Assembly: GCA_016713325.1 (NCBI GenBank)
Contig: JADJPJ010000026.1
Location: 1 to 24,576 of the forward strand
DNA from: Candidatus Flexifilum affinis
Lineage (GTDB): Bacteria; Chloroflexota; Anaerolineae; Aggregatilineales; Phototrophicaceae
DNA length: 24,576 nucleotides
Reading direction: 5' to 3'
Positions 1 through 7,882 of this stretch are shown here, piece after piece. A model generated the notes under the pieces. That model saw nothing but the letters and a program-made list of their open reading frames with translations, ran no database searches and had not been told where the DNA came from. How positions within the stretch are numbered: position 1 is the stretch's first letter; each line of letters starts with the position of its first letter. A program made the position numbers and the translations under genes.

Positions 1-263
1 ACGACGTTGCCGAATGGAGATAAATACATACCGGCGTTAGGTTTAGCACAGTTATTGAGATGGAATGCCGTAATCGATAGATAGGATTGCATTTGTTGCT
101 TGCACTGTAACGATCTAGAAGTCATGCCGGCTCGGCCAACTTTTCCCGCGCTTGTGCCTTCAGCTGCATCACATAGTGTGCTAGCTGGAAATAGCTGTAA
201 GTTCTGCGGACGCGCAGTAGCGCATGCCTACAATTTGACAGGCCAGTTTTCCGAATGCCCCAC

Positions 264-1139
264 CTAAGCGAGCGTCGCCCGCTGGTCAAGCCGGGTGAGC
301 TGATCGTGCAGCGTGAGGATCGGCGCAATGTCGGGGTGGACCGTCTGCGGGCCAGCCGACGTCACCAGTCGGCAGACCGACACGTCCAGGCCAGCCTGTT
401 CATACATGTGCAGCCAGCGCCGGTGATCGTCCTCTTCCTCGCTGCTGAACCGTGGGAAACGCCCCGGCAGTCCCGCCCCGATCCGCCATGGTTTGGGAGT
501 CAGCCTGGCGCGAAAACTGGACTGCTGCCGGCACAACCGCACGTACAGGGGATCGCTGTGGAGCGCGGTCAGGATGGCATGGGTGTCGGCGCTGTTCGGG
601 TCGAAGATCTGGCTGGTGACCAGGCAGCGCAGCCCGGCGTACGTCCGGTAGATGCGCAGTCCCAGGTCGGGGTGCTGCCGCGCCCACTCCAGCACGCGCG
701 CCACCGCCTCCGGCTCCGGATCGGAACTGGATGACTTGATCCCGAGCAGTCGATTGAAAAGCGATCGGGGCGAGAGCGACGTGTGGACCTCCGGGAAATC
801 GATATCGATGAACATCGCTCCAGCGGCGTTCATGATCAGCGCCCCGTAGGAATTCCGGGTGATGATGCCGACCTCGTCGCCGTCCGCGTTGCCGACCGTC
901 TGGACGATTTCCTCACGCAGCACCCGCTCGCCATACGGATAAGCCGGTACGCCTTTCCCGGCTTCGAGGCGCTGCGCCGTCTCATTCAAGTGTGCTTCAG
1001 CTTTTCGCTGCGCTTCGGCGATGCTGGTGTTCGACCACTCCCACACGGCCAGGTCGATCGTCCGTCCCCAGACTCTCACCGGACGACTGCCGCTTTTGCC
1101 CAGTACTTCGGAATGTTCATCGCGCTTTTGGCCTCTCAT
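264..1139 (-). CDS. Conserved protein of unknown function (291 aa)
   Basis: The frame is open further upstream, but I start it at 1139 because GGGAGAGGGAGA lies directly before that ATG, and the upstream codons would run into the preceding amidohydrolase gene. The 291-residue product has no signal peptide or membrane segment. Three blocks look strongly constrained: TRNSYGALIMN followed by FIDIDFP at about residues 94-116, RIYRTYAGLRCLVTS at 162-176, and DPLYVRLCRQQ followed by RARLTPKPWR at 196-219. I recall this block pattern from conserved hypothetical proteins in several phyla, but I cannot attach a function. The acidic FIDIDFP stretch and the Arg/Lys/Trp-rich LTPKPWR block could form an active site; that is speculation. 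The gene appears intact, unlike its upstream neighbour. Confidence 0.75.
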   Translation of the reverse strand: MRGQKRDEHSEVLGKSGSRPVRVWGRTIDLAVWEWSNTSIAEAQRKAEAHLNETAQRLEAGKGVPAYPYGERVLREEIVQTVGNADGDEVGIITRNSYGALIMNAAGAMFIDIDFPEVHTSLSPRSLFNRLLGIKSSSSDPEPEAVARVLEWARQHPDLGLRIYRTYAGLRCLVTSQIFDPNSADTHAILTALHSDPLYVRLCRQQSSFRARLTPKPWRIGAGLPGRFPRFSSEEEDDHRRWLHMYEQAGLDVSVCRLVTSAGPQTVHPDIAPILTLHDQLTRLDQRATLA

Positions 1140-1215
1140 GGTCTCCCTCTCCCGGATCGTCGCGTCGATACTTGCCTTGGGCCAGCCCAGGCGGCGCTGG
1201 TGGCAGAAGAAGCGC

Positions 1216-1977
1216 CTACCCGATCCCCAGCACGCGCGCAATGTTGCCGGCCATCACCTTTGCCTGATCCGCCTCGCTCAGCTCGCCATCCATCAGGGCG
1301 CGGTAGGCCGCCACCTCGACGTGCATCAGGTTGAACGGTGTGTCGCTGCCGAAGCAGACGCGGTCGGCCCCCAGCGCCTTGAGCGCTTTCAGCACGTTCA
1401 CATGCCGGATGCCGCTGCCGATCCCGATGATGTTCGGGTGCTCGGCCGTGACCTCGATAGCGCATTGGAGAGATCGTGAAAGCCCACCCCACCTATGTGC
1501 ACCATCAGGAGGATTGCCTCCGGGAAAAGGCGGGCGATTCTGCCGAGGCGGTCGGGGTGTGTCGCTTCGTAGGCGTCGGTGCCGATGTGGAAGGCCAGCA
1601 GCTTGCCGGTCGCGGCAATCGCCTCGATCAGCGGCAGGGACAGGTCGGGATCGTCAATATAGAACTCGTTCTGCGCGCCGTTGAGCTTGACGCCGAAGAA
1701 GCCATACTCTTCGACACAGCGGCGGATCTCGTCGCACATGGCCGGCAGACCCAGATGCGGGTCCCCAGCCGAAGCCAAGGATGCGGTCAGGGTAGGCGCG
1801 CCATGGCGTCGTAGACGTAGCGGTTGGCCAGCCCGACCTGCCGCTCATAGGCGGGCGCAGCCAGGTCACGGCCCTCTCGACCCCTGACCGGTCCATGCGC
1901 CGCAGGAGCTCGTCGACCGTGATGTCATATGAGCTGGTCGTGTACGGCGAAATGTGGACATCGGCATCGATGATCGT
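1216..1977 (-). CDS. Amidohydrolase-2 family metal-dependent hydrolase, frameshifted as read
   Basis: Four segments in different frames rejoin into about 253 residues of a TIM-barrel amidohydrolase. Likely metal or catalytic positions are visible: IIDADVHI at the N-terminus, LAFHIGT and LLMVHIGG in the middle, and CFGSDTPF near the end. The C-terminus is NIARVLGIG. Frame changes fall near 1860, 1797, 1770 and 1470. The start is unusual: AGGAGGAAACC is followed by ACG at 1975-1977, then ATC ATC GAT, with no ATG, GTG or TTG in place. Either an ATG has been misread or mutated, or translation starts elsewhere. The family includes decarboxylases and hydrolases acting on small carboxylates or lactones; the substrate cannot be told here. 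The unknown-function gene at 264-1139 follows 76 bases downstream on the same strand. Confidence 0.7.
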
Positions 1978-2022
1978 GGTTTCCTCCTGACTCTCGAGCG
2001 ATCCGGACGCCTGACCTCTGCT

Positions 2023-2060
2023 GCGATCCGCCGGGTATAACCGGCGCGCCGGCGGATCGC
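2023..2060. repeat. 12-bp perfect inverted repeat between two minus-strand genes
   Basis: Arms GCGATCCGCCGG (2023-2034) and CCGGCGGATCGC (2049-2060) flank a 14-base loop that contains TATAAC. It lies between the SnoaL-like stop codon and the amidohydrolase start, both on the minus strand. No T-tract follows the hairpin on either strand, so it is not a standard intrinsic terminator. It could be an RNA hairpin separating the two genes or a protein-binding dyad. Confidence 0.6.
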
Positions 2061-2076
2061 GCGAGAAGGACTTTCC

Positions 2077-2571
2077 CTAACTTAACACATCCCGCACGCG
2101 GTCAAAGAGATGGTCGAGGAAGATCTGCACGGTCGATTTATGGTGCGGCGCGAGCTGGTGCATCATGTCGCCGCTGTCGAACACGCTGACCGCCGACTGA
2201 ATGCGACCGTCCACCACCTGCGCGATCAGGATGCCCATGACGGAGATACTGCGCCCGGTCGGCTCCAGCTCGCGGAAGGTGCCAGTGTGCGTGCCGGCGA
2301 AGGTGTACTGCACCACCACCCGGTCGTTTTCGGCCACCATGTCGTTGAGGGTGAAGTGGATATCCGGGAAGGCGGTGCGGAAGAGCGTCACCCGGCGCTT
2401 CAGGCCGTCGCGGCCGAGCGTCTGGCCGTGCGCCTGCGCCGAACCGTCCGTCTGGACGGGCGCGTCGAGGACGTAGGCGTCGCTGTAAATCTCGTCGATC
2501 ACGGCGAGCCGACCCTGGTTCAGGACCTCTTCAAAGTGGCGGCATAGGATCTGCTTGTTGGCAGCGGTCAT
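2077..2571 (-). CDS. SnoaL-like / ester-cyclase family protein (NTF2-like fold)
   Basis: Starting at the ATG at 2571 gives 164 residues, MTAANKQILCRHFEEVLNQG onward; a longer open frame exists upstream but would pass through the putative promoter. The pattern is that of the SnoaL-like polyketide-cyclase/ester-cyclase family: an N-terminal helix (FEEVLNQG), IDEIYSDAYV, an LKRRVTLFRTAFPDIHFTLND block, then VVVQYTFAGTHTGTF and SISVMGILIAQVVDGRI strands forming a cone-shaped pocket. The usual family length is 130-160 residues. Proteins of this family cyclise or hydrolyse small molecules or only bind them, so the reaction cannot be assigned. The gene is intact, and a good -10/-35 pair lies 40-70 bases upstream. 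It is transcribed divergently from the WecA-like gene. Confidence 0.8.
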   Translation of the reverse strand: MTAANKQILCRHFEEVLNQGRLAVIDEIYSDAYVLDAPVQTDGSAQAHGQTLGRDGLKRRVTLFRTAFPDIHFTLNDMVAENDRVVVQYTFAGTHTGTFRELEPTGRSISVMGILIAQVVDGRIQSAVSVFDSGDMMHQLAPHHKSTVQIFLDHLFDRVRDVLS

Positions 2572-2611
2572 CGTTGGTCCTGTGGTTGGAGAGATAAGGG
2601 TTGATACCCAC

Positions 2612-2639
2612 ATTATAGGGACGATTTGGGCTGCGCCAA
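2612..2639 (-). promoter_or_regulatory. Sigma70-type promoter for the SnoaL-like gene
   Basis: On the minus strand TTGGCG (2634-2639) is followed after 16 bases by a perfect TATAAT (2612-2617). Transcription would start near 2605, giving a leader of about 34 bases before the ATG at 2571. Confidence 0.55.
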
Positions 2640-2682
2640 TGTCAGGCTTGCCCGTGCACCATGCACAGGAGGCCAACCGCCC

Positions 2683-2711
2683 TTAAATCGCCCTGCGATC
2701 TACGCTACACT
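2683..2711 (+). promoter_or_regulatory. Possible promoter for the glycan locus
   Basis: TTAAAT (2683-2688), a 17-base spacer, and TACACT (2706-2711) could drive the WecA-like gene, whose TTG start is about 45 bases beyond the predicted transcription start. The match to consensus is modest. Confidence 0.3.
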
Positions 2712-2762
2712 TCCAGCCGTCGGGCGATCGCTGCGCGATTGCCATGCAAAGGGGGTGCGCGG

Positions 2763-3780
2763 TTGGATCCGCTGTTGTTTGTGCCGGTGATGGTGGTGGG
2801 CTTCGCGACGGCGCTGGGCATGACGCCGCTGTCTCGCGCCATTGCTCTGCGCCTGGGCGTGGTCGACAAACCGAACCAGCGCAAAATTCACACCGATCAC
2901 AAGCCGCTGATGGGCGGGCTGGCCATCTTCGCCGGGTTCGCCCTGGCGCTGATCCTGTTCGTGCTGCCGGACAGTCTGGGCGACCTGAGCGCGATGCTGA
3001 TCGGCGCGGCGCTGCTGGCCGTGGTCGGGCTGATCGACGACCGCTACGAACTGGGCATCCGCGCCAAGCTGGTGGCCCAGGTGATCGCCGCCGGCATCCT
3101 GATCGCAGGCGGCATTCAGATTCAGTTGTTCAACACGCCGCTGCTCGACTATCCGCTCACCGTGCTGTGGGTGGTGACGATCACCAACGCCGTCAACTTC
3201 CTCGACAACATGGACGGCCTGTCGGCAGGCCTGAGCGCCATCGCCGGGCTGTATTTCACCTTCCTGGCCTACAACGAGGGGTTGTCGCTGGTGGCGGCGC
3301 TGGCCGCGGCCATGGCGGGCAGCGCGATCGGCTTTCTGATTTACAACTTCAACCCGGCCAGCACCTTCATGGGCGACATGGGGGCGCTGGTGCTGGGCTT
3401 CGTGCTGGCGGTGCTGGGCATCGAGCTGCGCTTCGGATCGCAGCCGCTGAGCGTGACGTGGATGGTGCCGATCCTGGTGCTGGCGCTGCCGATCTTTGAC
3501 ATCTGCCTGGTGGTATTCACCCGCATCAGCGAGGGGCGGTCGCCGGGGCAGGCGGGCAAGGATCACCTCGCACCGGCTGCTCAGCCTGGGGCTCAGCCAG
3601 CGCCAGGCCATTTTCATCCTGTATGGCGGCTGTGCCCTCTTCGGCGCGCTGGGCGTGCTGGTCAGCCGCGAACCGCCGGAACGCGCGCTGTGGATCGGCC
3701 TGGGGGCGCTGGCGCTGCTGGCTGCTCTGTCCGGGGTGATGATGCTGATCCGCCGGCGCTACCAGTTGAACCCCTCGCAG
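2763..3780 (+). CDS. WecA/MraY-family undecaprenyl-phosphate glycosyl-1-phosphate transferase, one frameshift, fused to the next gene
   Basis: Members of this family transfer a UDP-sugar's phosphosugar to undecaprenyl phosphate at the inner membrane, the first step of a surface glycan. I start it at TTG 2763 because AAAGGGGG lies 8 bases upstream. Roughly ten hydrophobic segments alternate with family motifs: DKPNQRKIHT, LIDDRYELG (the DD pair), NAVNFLDNMDGLSAG, a FMGDMGALVLGF loop, and GKDH followed by SHRLL. One frameshift near 3566 splits GKDH from SHRLL; removing one C restores GKDHSHRLL, as expected for this histidine motif. No stop follows the C-terminal helix (ALLAALSGVMMLIRRRYQ); the frame runs straight into glycosyltransferase sequence, so the boundary at 3780 is my estimate. 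WecA, TagO, WbpL and other subfamilies cannot be separated here. Confidence 0.82.
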
Positions 3781-4750
3781 GGCGTGCCGGTCGAGCGGAT
3801 CGTAATCCGGCGGCACAGCGACATGGGCGTGATCGGCAAAATCCGCACGACGCTGCTGAACGACAAGCCTGACATCCTGCACACCCACCTGATCCACGCC
3901 GATCTGTTCGGGACAGCGGCCGGGCGGCTGGCGGGGGTGCGCCATCTGGTCGTGAGCCGGCACAATGACGATCCGTTTCGGACCCACCCGGCGATCAAGC
4001 TGCTGAACCGGGCGATCTGGGGCATGTCGAGCGCGGGCATCGCCATCAGCGAGGCGATCCGGCGCTTCTGCATCGAGGTCGAAGGCGCCTCCCGCAGAAA
4101 ATCCACACCATCCATTACGGCCTGCCCCACAGCCATCGATCGACCTGAACCGGACGCGGGCCGACCTGCGCCGCGAGCTGAAGCTGCCCGAAGACGCGCC
4201 GATCGCCGGGATGGTCTGCCGGCTGATCGAGCAGAAGGGCGTGAGTTTCGCCCTCCAGGCTTTCGCGCAATTAGCCGAGAAGCACCCGGCGGCGCATCTG
4301 GCGATCGTCGGGGATGGTCCGCTGCGGCCGGCGCTGGAGGCAGAGGCCGGGGCGCTCGGCATCGCGGGGCGGACGCATTTCCTCGGTTGGCGCGACGACG
4401 CCGCGCGCTGTATGGCCGGCTTCGACATGCTGCTGATGCCCAGCCTGTGGGAGGGATTCGGCATCGTCATGCTGGAGGCGATGGCCGCCGCCGTGCCGAT
4501 CATCGGCTCGGACGTGAGCGCAATCCCCGAGGTGGTGGTCAACAACGAGACGGGATATCTGTTCTCCTCGGGCGACGTGGACGCGCTGGCGACAGCGCTC
4601 GACGTGCTGCTGGGCGACAAACCGCTACGCCGGCACATGGGGCTGCTCGGCCAGGAGCGGCTGGAGACGGTGTTTGACGCCGACCGGATGGTCGTGGCGA
4701 CGGCAAGTCTCTACATGCAGATGACGGGCGGAATTAATTCCGACGAATGA
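3781..4750 (+). CDS. GT4-family glycosyltransferase lacking its N-terminus, frameshifted
   Basis: The recognisable GT-B sequence starts abruptly at GVPVERIVIRRHSD, continues through KPDILHTHLIHADLFGTAAG, then AGIAISEAIRRF and IHTIHYGLPH (frame-corrected), and enters a good C-terminal donor domain: GMVCRLIEQKG, FLGWRDD and PSLWEGFGIVMLEAMAAA with the E-x7-E pair, ending at TGA 4748-4750. Frame changes lie near 4090 and 4137. Missing is the first Rossmann strand region with the usual glycine-rich GG-x-E/R-H acceptor-side motif, roughly 50-90 residues. Upstream the frame is open into the WecA-like protein, so as read the two are one chimera. The expected role is adding a sugar to the lipid-linked intermediate made by its neighbour. 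Deletion, misassembly or true fusion are all possible. Confidence 0.8.
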
Positions 4751-4772
4751 CTATGTGTGAAAGGGCAAATCA

Positions 4773-5222
4773 ATGACACATTACGGCATCAAGCTCGTAT
4801 GGGCTGGCTGGAACAACGATACCGTCATTGGCTTCAGCGAGCGGGGATATGACAAGTGGGGTGATGATATCATCCCAGGCACTCGCATGCTTCTATACGA
4901 GACGTCAAAGAAGAGGCCGGGTACGACAACACGCGGAACCAAATCAATCATTGGAGAGATTGAGGTCGCAGGGACCTTTGAAGATGGAGAAACGCTGCGT
5001 GCGCCAACTGCTCAGCACTACAGATTAGTGCCTGCTGGGTGCTTCGCCCTCGTCGTAAGGGCAAGTCAGTGCTGCTCAGCCGCGTCAGAGAAGTGATCCA
5101 TGATGAAACCTGGCCCCGACAAGGAGGCATGGACACCTCTTGATCGCGCAACGTACGAACTTTGTGTGCTGAACTCGAAAGCTAGACTTTTGTGGATGCA
5201 CGGCTTGGTCTCCTGGGAATGA
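4773..5222 (+). CDS. Small PUA-like (EVE/ASCH-type) domain protein, two compensating frameshifts
   Basis: It starts at ATG 4773 after GAAAGGG. The first frame (107 codons to 5096) gives GIKLVWAGWNNDTVIGFSER, then DDIIPGTRMLLYE and KSIIGEIEVAGTFEDGE. The C-terminal part lies in other frames: VLRPRRKGKSVLLSRVREVI then HDETWPRQG (frame +2, about 5039-5123), and EAWTPLDRATYELCVLNSKA back in the first frame to TGA 5220-5222. Rejoined length is about 149 residues. The strand pattern, the GxRxLLYE block, the GEIEV strand and the WPRQG-x-WTPL tail suggest a PUA-like fold such as EVE or ASCH, which bind modified bases or RNA; this is fold-level recognition only. The gene looks less GC-rich than both neighbours and has nothing obvious to do with glycan assembly, which hints at recent acquisition. 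Confidence 0.55.
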
Positions 5223-5237
5223 ACTAGACAGAGTCCC

Positions 5238-7128
5238 ATGTGCGGAATTTGTGGTGTCCTGTATTTCGACGGCCGACCGGCGACCCACGACGAGGTCGAG
5301 GCCATGAACCGCATGCTCATCCACCGGGGGCCGGATTCCGGCGGGGTCATCCTCGACGGGCCGGTCGGATTGGGCAACCGCCGCCTGGCCATCCTCGATC
5401 CCTCGACGCCCGCCGCTGCCCTGCCGATGCGCAGCGCGGACGAACGTTATGCCCTGGCCTGCAACGGCGAGATCTGACAACCACCTGGATCTGCGCACGG
5501 CGCTGGAGGCGAAGGGGGTTCACTTTCGCACCACCAGCGACGCAGAGACGCTGATCGAGCATCTGCGCGGGGGAGATATTCGCCGCCTGGCCGACTGCGA
5601 AGGGATGTTCGCCCTGGCCCTGTGGGATGCCCAGGAGCAAACGCTGCTGCTGGCTCGCGACCGGATGGGCGAAAAACCTCTGTATCTTTACCAGGATGCG
5701 CGGGTGCTGGTCTTCGCCAGTGAGATCAAGGCGCTGCTGGCCCACCCGGCCGTCCCGCGAGTCGGCGCTGGATGCGCGGCGGCTGGCGCTCTACCTGGCC
5801 TTCGGCTATCTGCCCACGCCAGAAACGGCCTTCCGGGGCATCACCATGCTGCCGCCGGGACACGTCCTGCGCGCCGCCGGGGGACAGGTCGGCATCGAGC
5901 TCTACACCCATCTGCCACGCCCCTGGGAGGAAGGACGTTCAGCGGTCAGCGATGCCGAACAGAAGTCGCGGCTGCGGCACGTTCTGGACGAGGCGGTCAA
6001 GCGCACGCTGATCAGCGACGTGCCGCTGGGGGCGTTCCTGAGCGGCGGGCTGGACAGCAGCCTGGTCGTCGCCCTGATGCGACGGCACAGTAACGCGGCG
6101 GTGAAGACCTTCAGCATCGGCTTCACCGGCGATGCCAGCTTCGACGAAACGCCCTATGCGGAAACGCGCGGCGGAATACCTGGGGACGGATCACACGGCG
6201 TTCATGGTCGAGCCGCAGGCGCTCGAGCTGCTGCCCAAGCTGGTCTGGCACCACGATCAACCGTTCGGCGACAGCAGCGCCATCCCGACCTATCTGGTCA
6301 GCAAGCTGACGCGCGAGCACGTCACGGTGGCGCTGACCGGCGATGGCGGTGACGAGGTCTTCGCCGGCTACGAGCGCTTCTACGCGGCCGAGTTGATCCG
6401 CCGGATGGGCGTCGTGCCGCGACCCGTCTGGCAGGCGGCGGCGGGGGTATTGAAGCGCCCTCCCGGAAGGGACAGGCTACTACAACGTGGTCAAACGGGC
6501 GAGACGCTTCGTCAAAGGCGCGGCCCAGGACCCCGCCCTGCGCTATTTCGACTTCGTGCGGCTGTTCAGCGCCGATGTCGTCGCCGATCTCACGGGCCAG
6601 CCGGATCACGCCGGGCAGATGTTCGCTGGCCGGTTCGACGGTCCGCCAGGCCTGCCAGATCTGCTGCTCGCCAATATGACGACGTATCTGCCGGACGATC
6701 TGCTGATCAAGACCGATCGATCCACTATGGCGGCGTCGCTGGAAGCCCGCGCGCCTTTTTTATCCCCGAGCGTGGTGCACGAGGCGGCGGCGATGCGGCC
6801 GCAGCTCAAGCTGCGCGGCGGCGTGACCAAGTGGATTCTACGTCAGGTGGCGCGCGATCCACTGCCCGCCGACCTGATCGACCGGCCCAAGCATGGGTTC
6901 GGCGTTCCACTGGGGGCGTGGCTGCGCAAGGATATGTCGCTGGTGCGCGAGACGCTGCTCAGCCCGGAGGCGCGCGGGCGCGGCCTGCTGAATACGGGGG
7001 CGGTCGAGGCGCTGATCGCCGAACATGTCGGCGGCCAGCGCGATCATGGCCAGCGGCTGTGGGCCTTGCTCACCCTGGAGTGGTGGCACCGCCTGTTCAT
7101 CGACCCGGCGCAAATCAGGCCGCAGTAA
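5238..7128 (+). CDS. asnB: Asparagine synthetase (glutamine-hydrolysing), AsnB type, four frameshifts
   Basis: This enzyme makes asparagine, or amidates a related carboxylate, from aspartate, ATP and glutamine. The N-terminus MCGICGVLYFDG carries the catalytic Cys2 of the class-II glutaminase, followed by IHRGPDSGG, LGNRRLAILD and a broken NGEIYNH. The synthetase domain has the PP-loop LSGGLDSSLVVAL, FSIGFTGDASFDE, LTGDGGDEVFAGYERF, DDLLIKTDRSTM and EARAPFLSP, ending in EWWHRLF. The rejoined protein is about 630 residues, normal for the family. Frame changes: near 5476, where one extra G turns ATC TAC into ATC TGA; near 5755; near 6161; and near 6465. Every known motif survives in some frame, so I favour sequence error over decay. 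AsnB homologues are common in capsule and O-antigen loci, where they may amidate sugar carboxylates; that role here is inferred from the neighbours. Confidence 0.9.
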
Positions 7129-7145
7129 TCAACGTCCGCGATGCG

Positions 7146-7226
7146 AGACCCTCACCCGCTGCGCTCCGCTTTAGCCGCCCTCTCCCCCGTTTCACGGGAG
7201 GGCACGACCCAACTCGGGGTGAGGTC
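7146..7226. repeat. Degenerate copy of the CCCTCACCC palindromic intergenic repeat
   Basis: GACCCTCACCC at the left end and GGGGTGAGGTC at the right end form imperfect outer arms around CCCTCTCCCCC and CACGGGAGGG inner arms. A cleaner relative lies at 17745-17788. It sits in the gap between the convergent asnB and PPOX genes, where it may also act as a transcription-stopping hairpin. Confidence 0.6.
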
Positions 7227-7257
7227 GAAATCGCTGCTCAGCCAATACCCATGTTCA

Positions 7258-7719
7258 TCATTTCTTCCACACCCGCCATTCGACGCCCAGATGGCCCAGG
7301 ACAATCCGGTACGGCGTCAGCCTGAGCGCGCCAAAGGCCGGGTCATCCGCCGCCTTCCAGATCAGGCCCGGATCATAGCCGAGCGGCTCGGGCGCGGCCT
7401 TGAACATTTCCCACAGGCGCCGGCGGTCGGCCACGTCGTCGGCCCATTCGGCGCGGCAGTCGAGGGTGATCGGGTGGACAATGTCCTTGCCATAGCACAG
7501 GCTGACGTACGGGCTGTGCCGGAGATGCCGCTCCTTCGGGCTCTGCCGGCCGGTGGCGATCCAGCCGAGCAGCCCTTCCCCCTGCCGCTCCCAAATCGGA
7601 TGCAAGAGGCGGACGTGCGGCCGGTTGTGTGAATCGACCGTGCCGGCGGAGCACCATACCTGGCTGTGCGCGGCCGCGATCACCTCTTCGACAATGTCGG
7701 CGAGCTGAACCGTTTTCAT
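7258..7719 (-). CDS. Pyridoxamine 5'-phosphate oxidase-like (PPOX/FMN split-barrel) protein
   Basis: The 153-residue product starts at ATG 7719 behind GGGAGAGAAC. It has the split-barrel pattern: an N-terminal helix, the WCSAGTVDSHNRPHVRLLHP strand-turn-strand, a GLLGWIATGRQSPKERHLRH stretch resembling an FMN-phosphate site, SPYVSLCYG, then a helical lid and a C-terminal RLTPYRIVL strand ending in WRVWKK. The family binds FMN, F420 or heme; the Arg/Ser/Lys cluster suits a flavin phosphate, but the substrate is unknown. The gene is intact and is probably transcribed alone from a -10 at 7746-7751. It converges on asnB. Confidence 0.78.
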   Translation of the reverse strand: MKTVQLADIVEEVIAAAHSQVWCSAGTVDSHNRPHVRLLHPIWERQGEGLLGWIATGRQSPKERHLRHSPYVSLCYGKDIVHPITLDCRAEWADDVADRRRLWEMFKAAPEPLGYDPGLIWKAADDPAFGALRLTPYRIVLGHLGVEWRVWKK

Positions 7720-7745
7720 AGTTCTCTCCCGTTTGGATGCCGCCC

Positions 7746-7751
7746 ATTATA
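7746..7751 (-). promoter_or_regulatory. Putative -10 element of the PPOX gene
   Basis: A perfect minus-strand TATAAT lies 26 bases upstream of the ATG at 7719. I see no good -35 at 16-18 bases, so only the -10 is supported. Confidence 0.35.
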
Positions 7752-7814
7752 CACCGCTATGAACCGTACCAGCGTCACACAAGCGGGGGATATTCGCTCT
7801 CACCATAGGCCCTC

Positions 7815-7865
7815 GAACCGCCTCGACGCCGGCTCCAACACGGATCGCGGAGGATCGGGCGGTTC
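7815..7865 (-). terminator. Weak hairpin downstream of the S8 protease
   Basis: GAACCGCC (7815-7822) and GGCGGTTC (7858-7865) can pair across a 35-base loop just past the protease stop codon. There is no T-tract, so terminator function is uncertain. Confidence 0.25.
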
Positions 7866-7882
7866 AAGGGCACGGCCAATGC

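Noticed and set aside
122..328. 68-codon minus-strand frame ending YFQLAHYVMQLKAQAREKL, in the region 1-263
   Set aside because: The tail looks protein-like, but the first third lies inside the confident 264-1139 gene in another frame, there is no ribosome-binding site, and no family was recognised. It could be a remnant of an older gene; the rest of 1-263 shows nothing I can name.
2700..3617. 305-codon minus-strand frame opposite the WecA-like gene
   Set aside because: Rich in His, Gln, Arg and Asp with no hydrophobic core pattern, typical of the antisense shadow of a membrane-protein gene.
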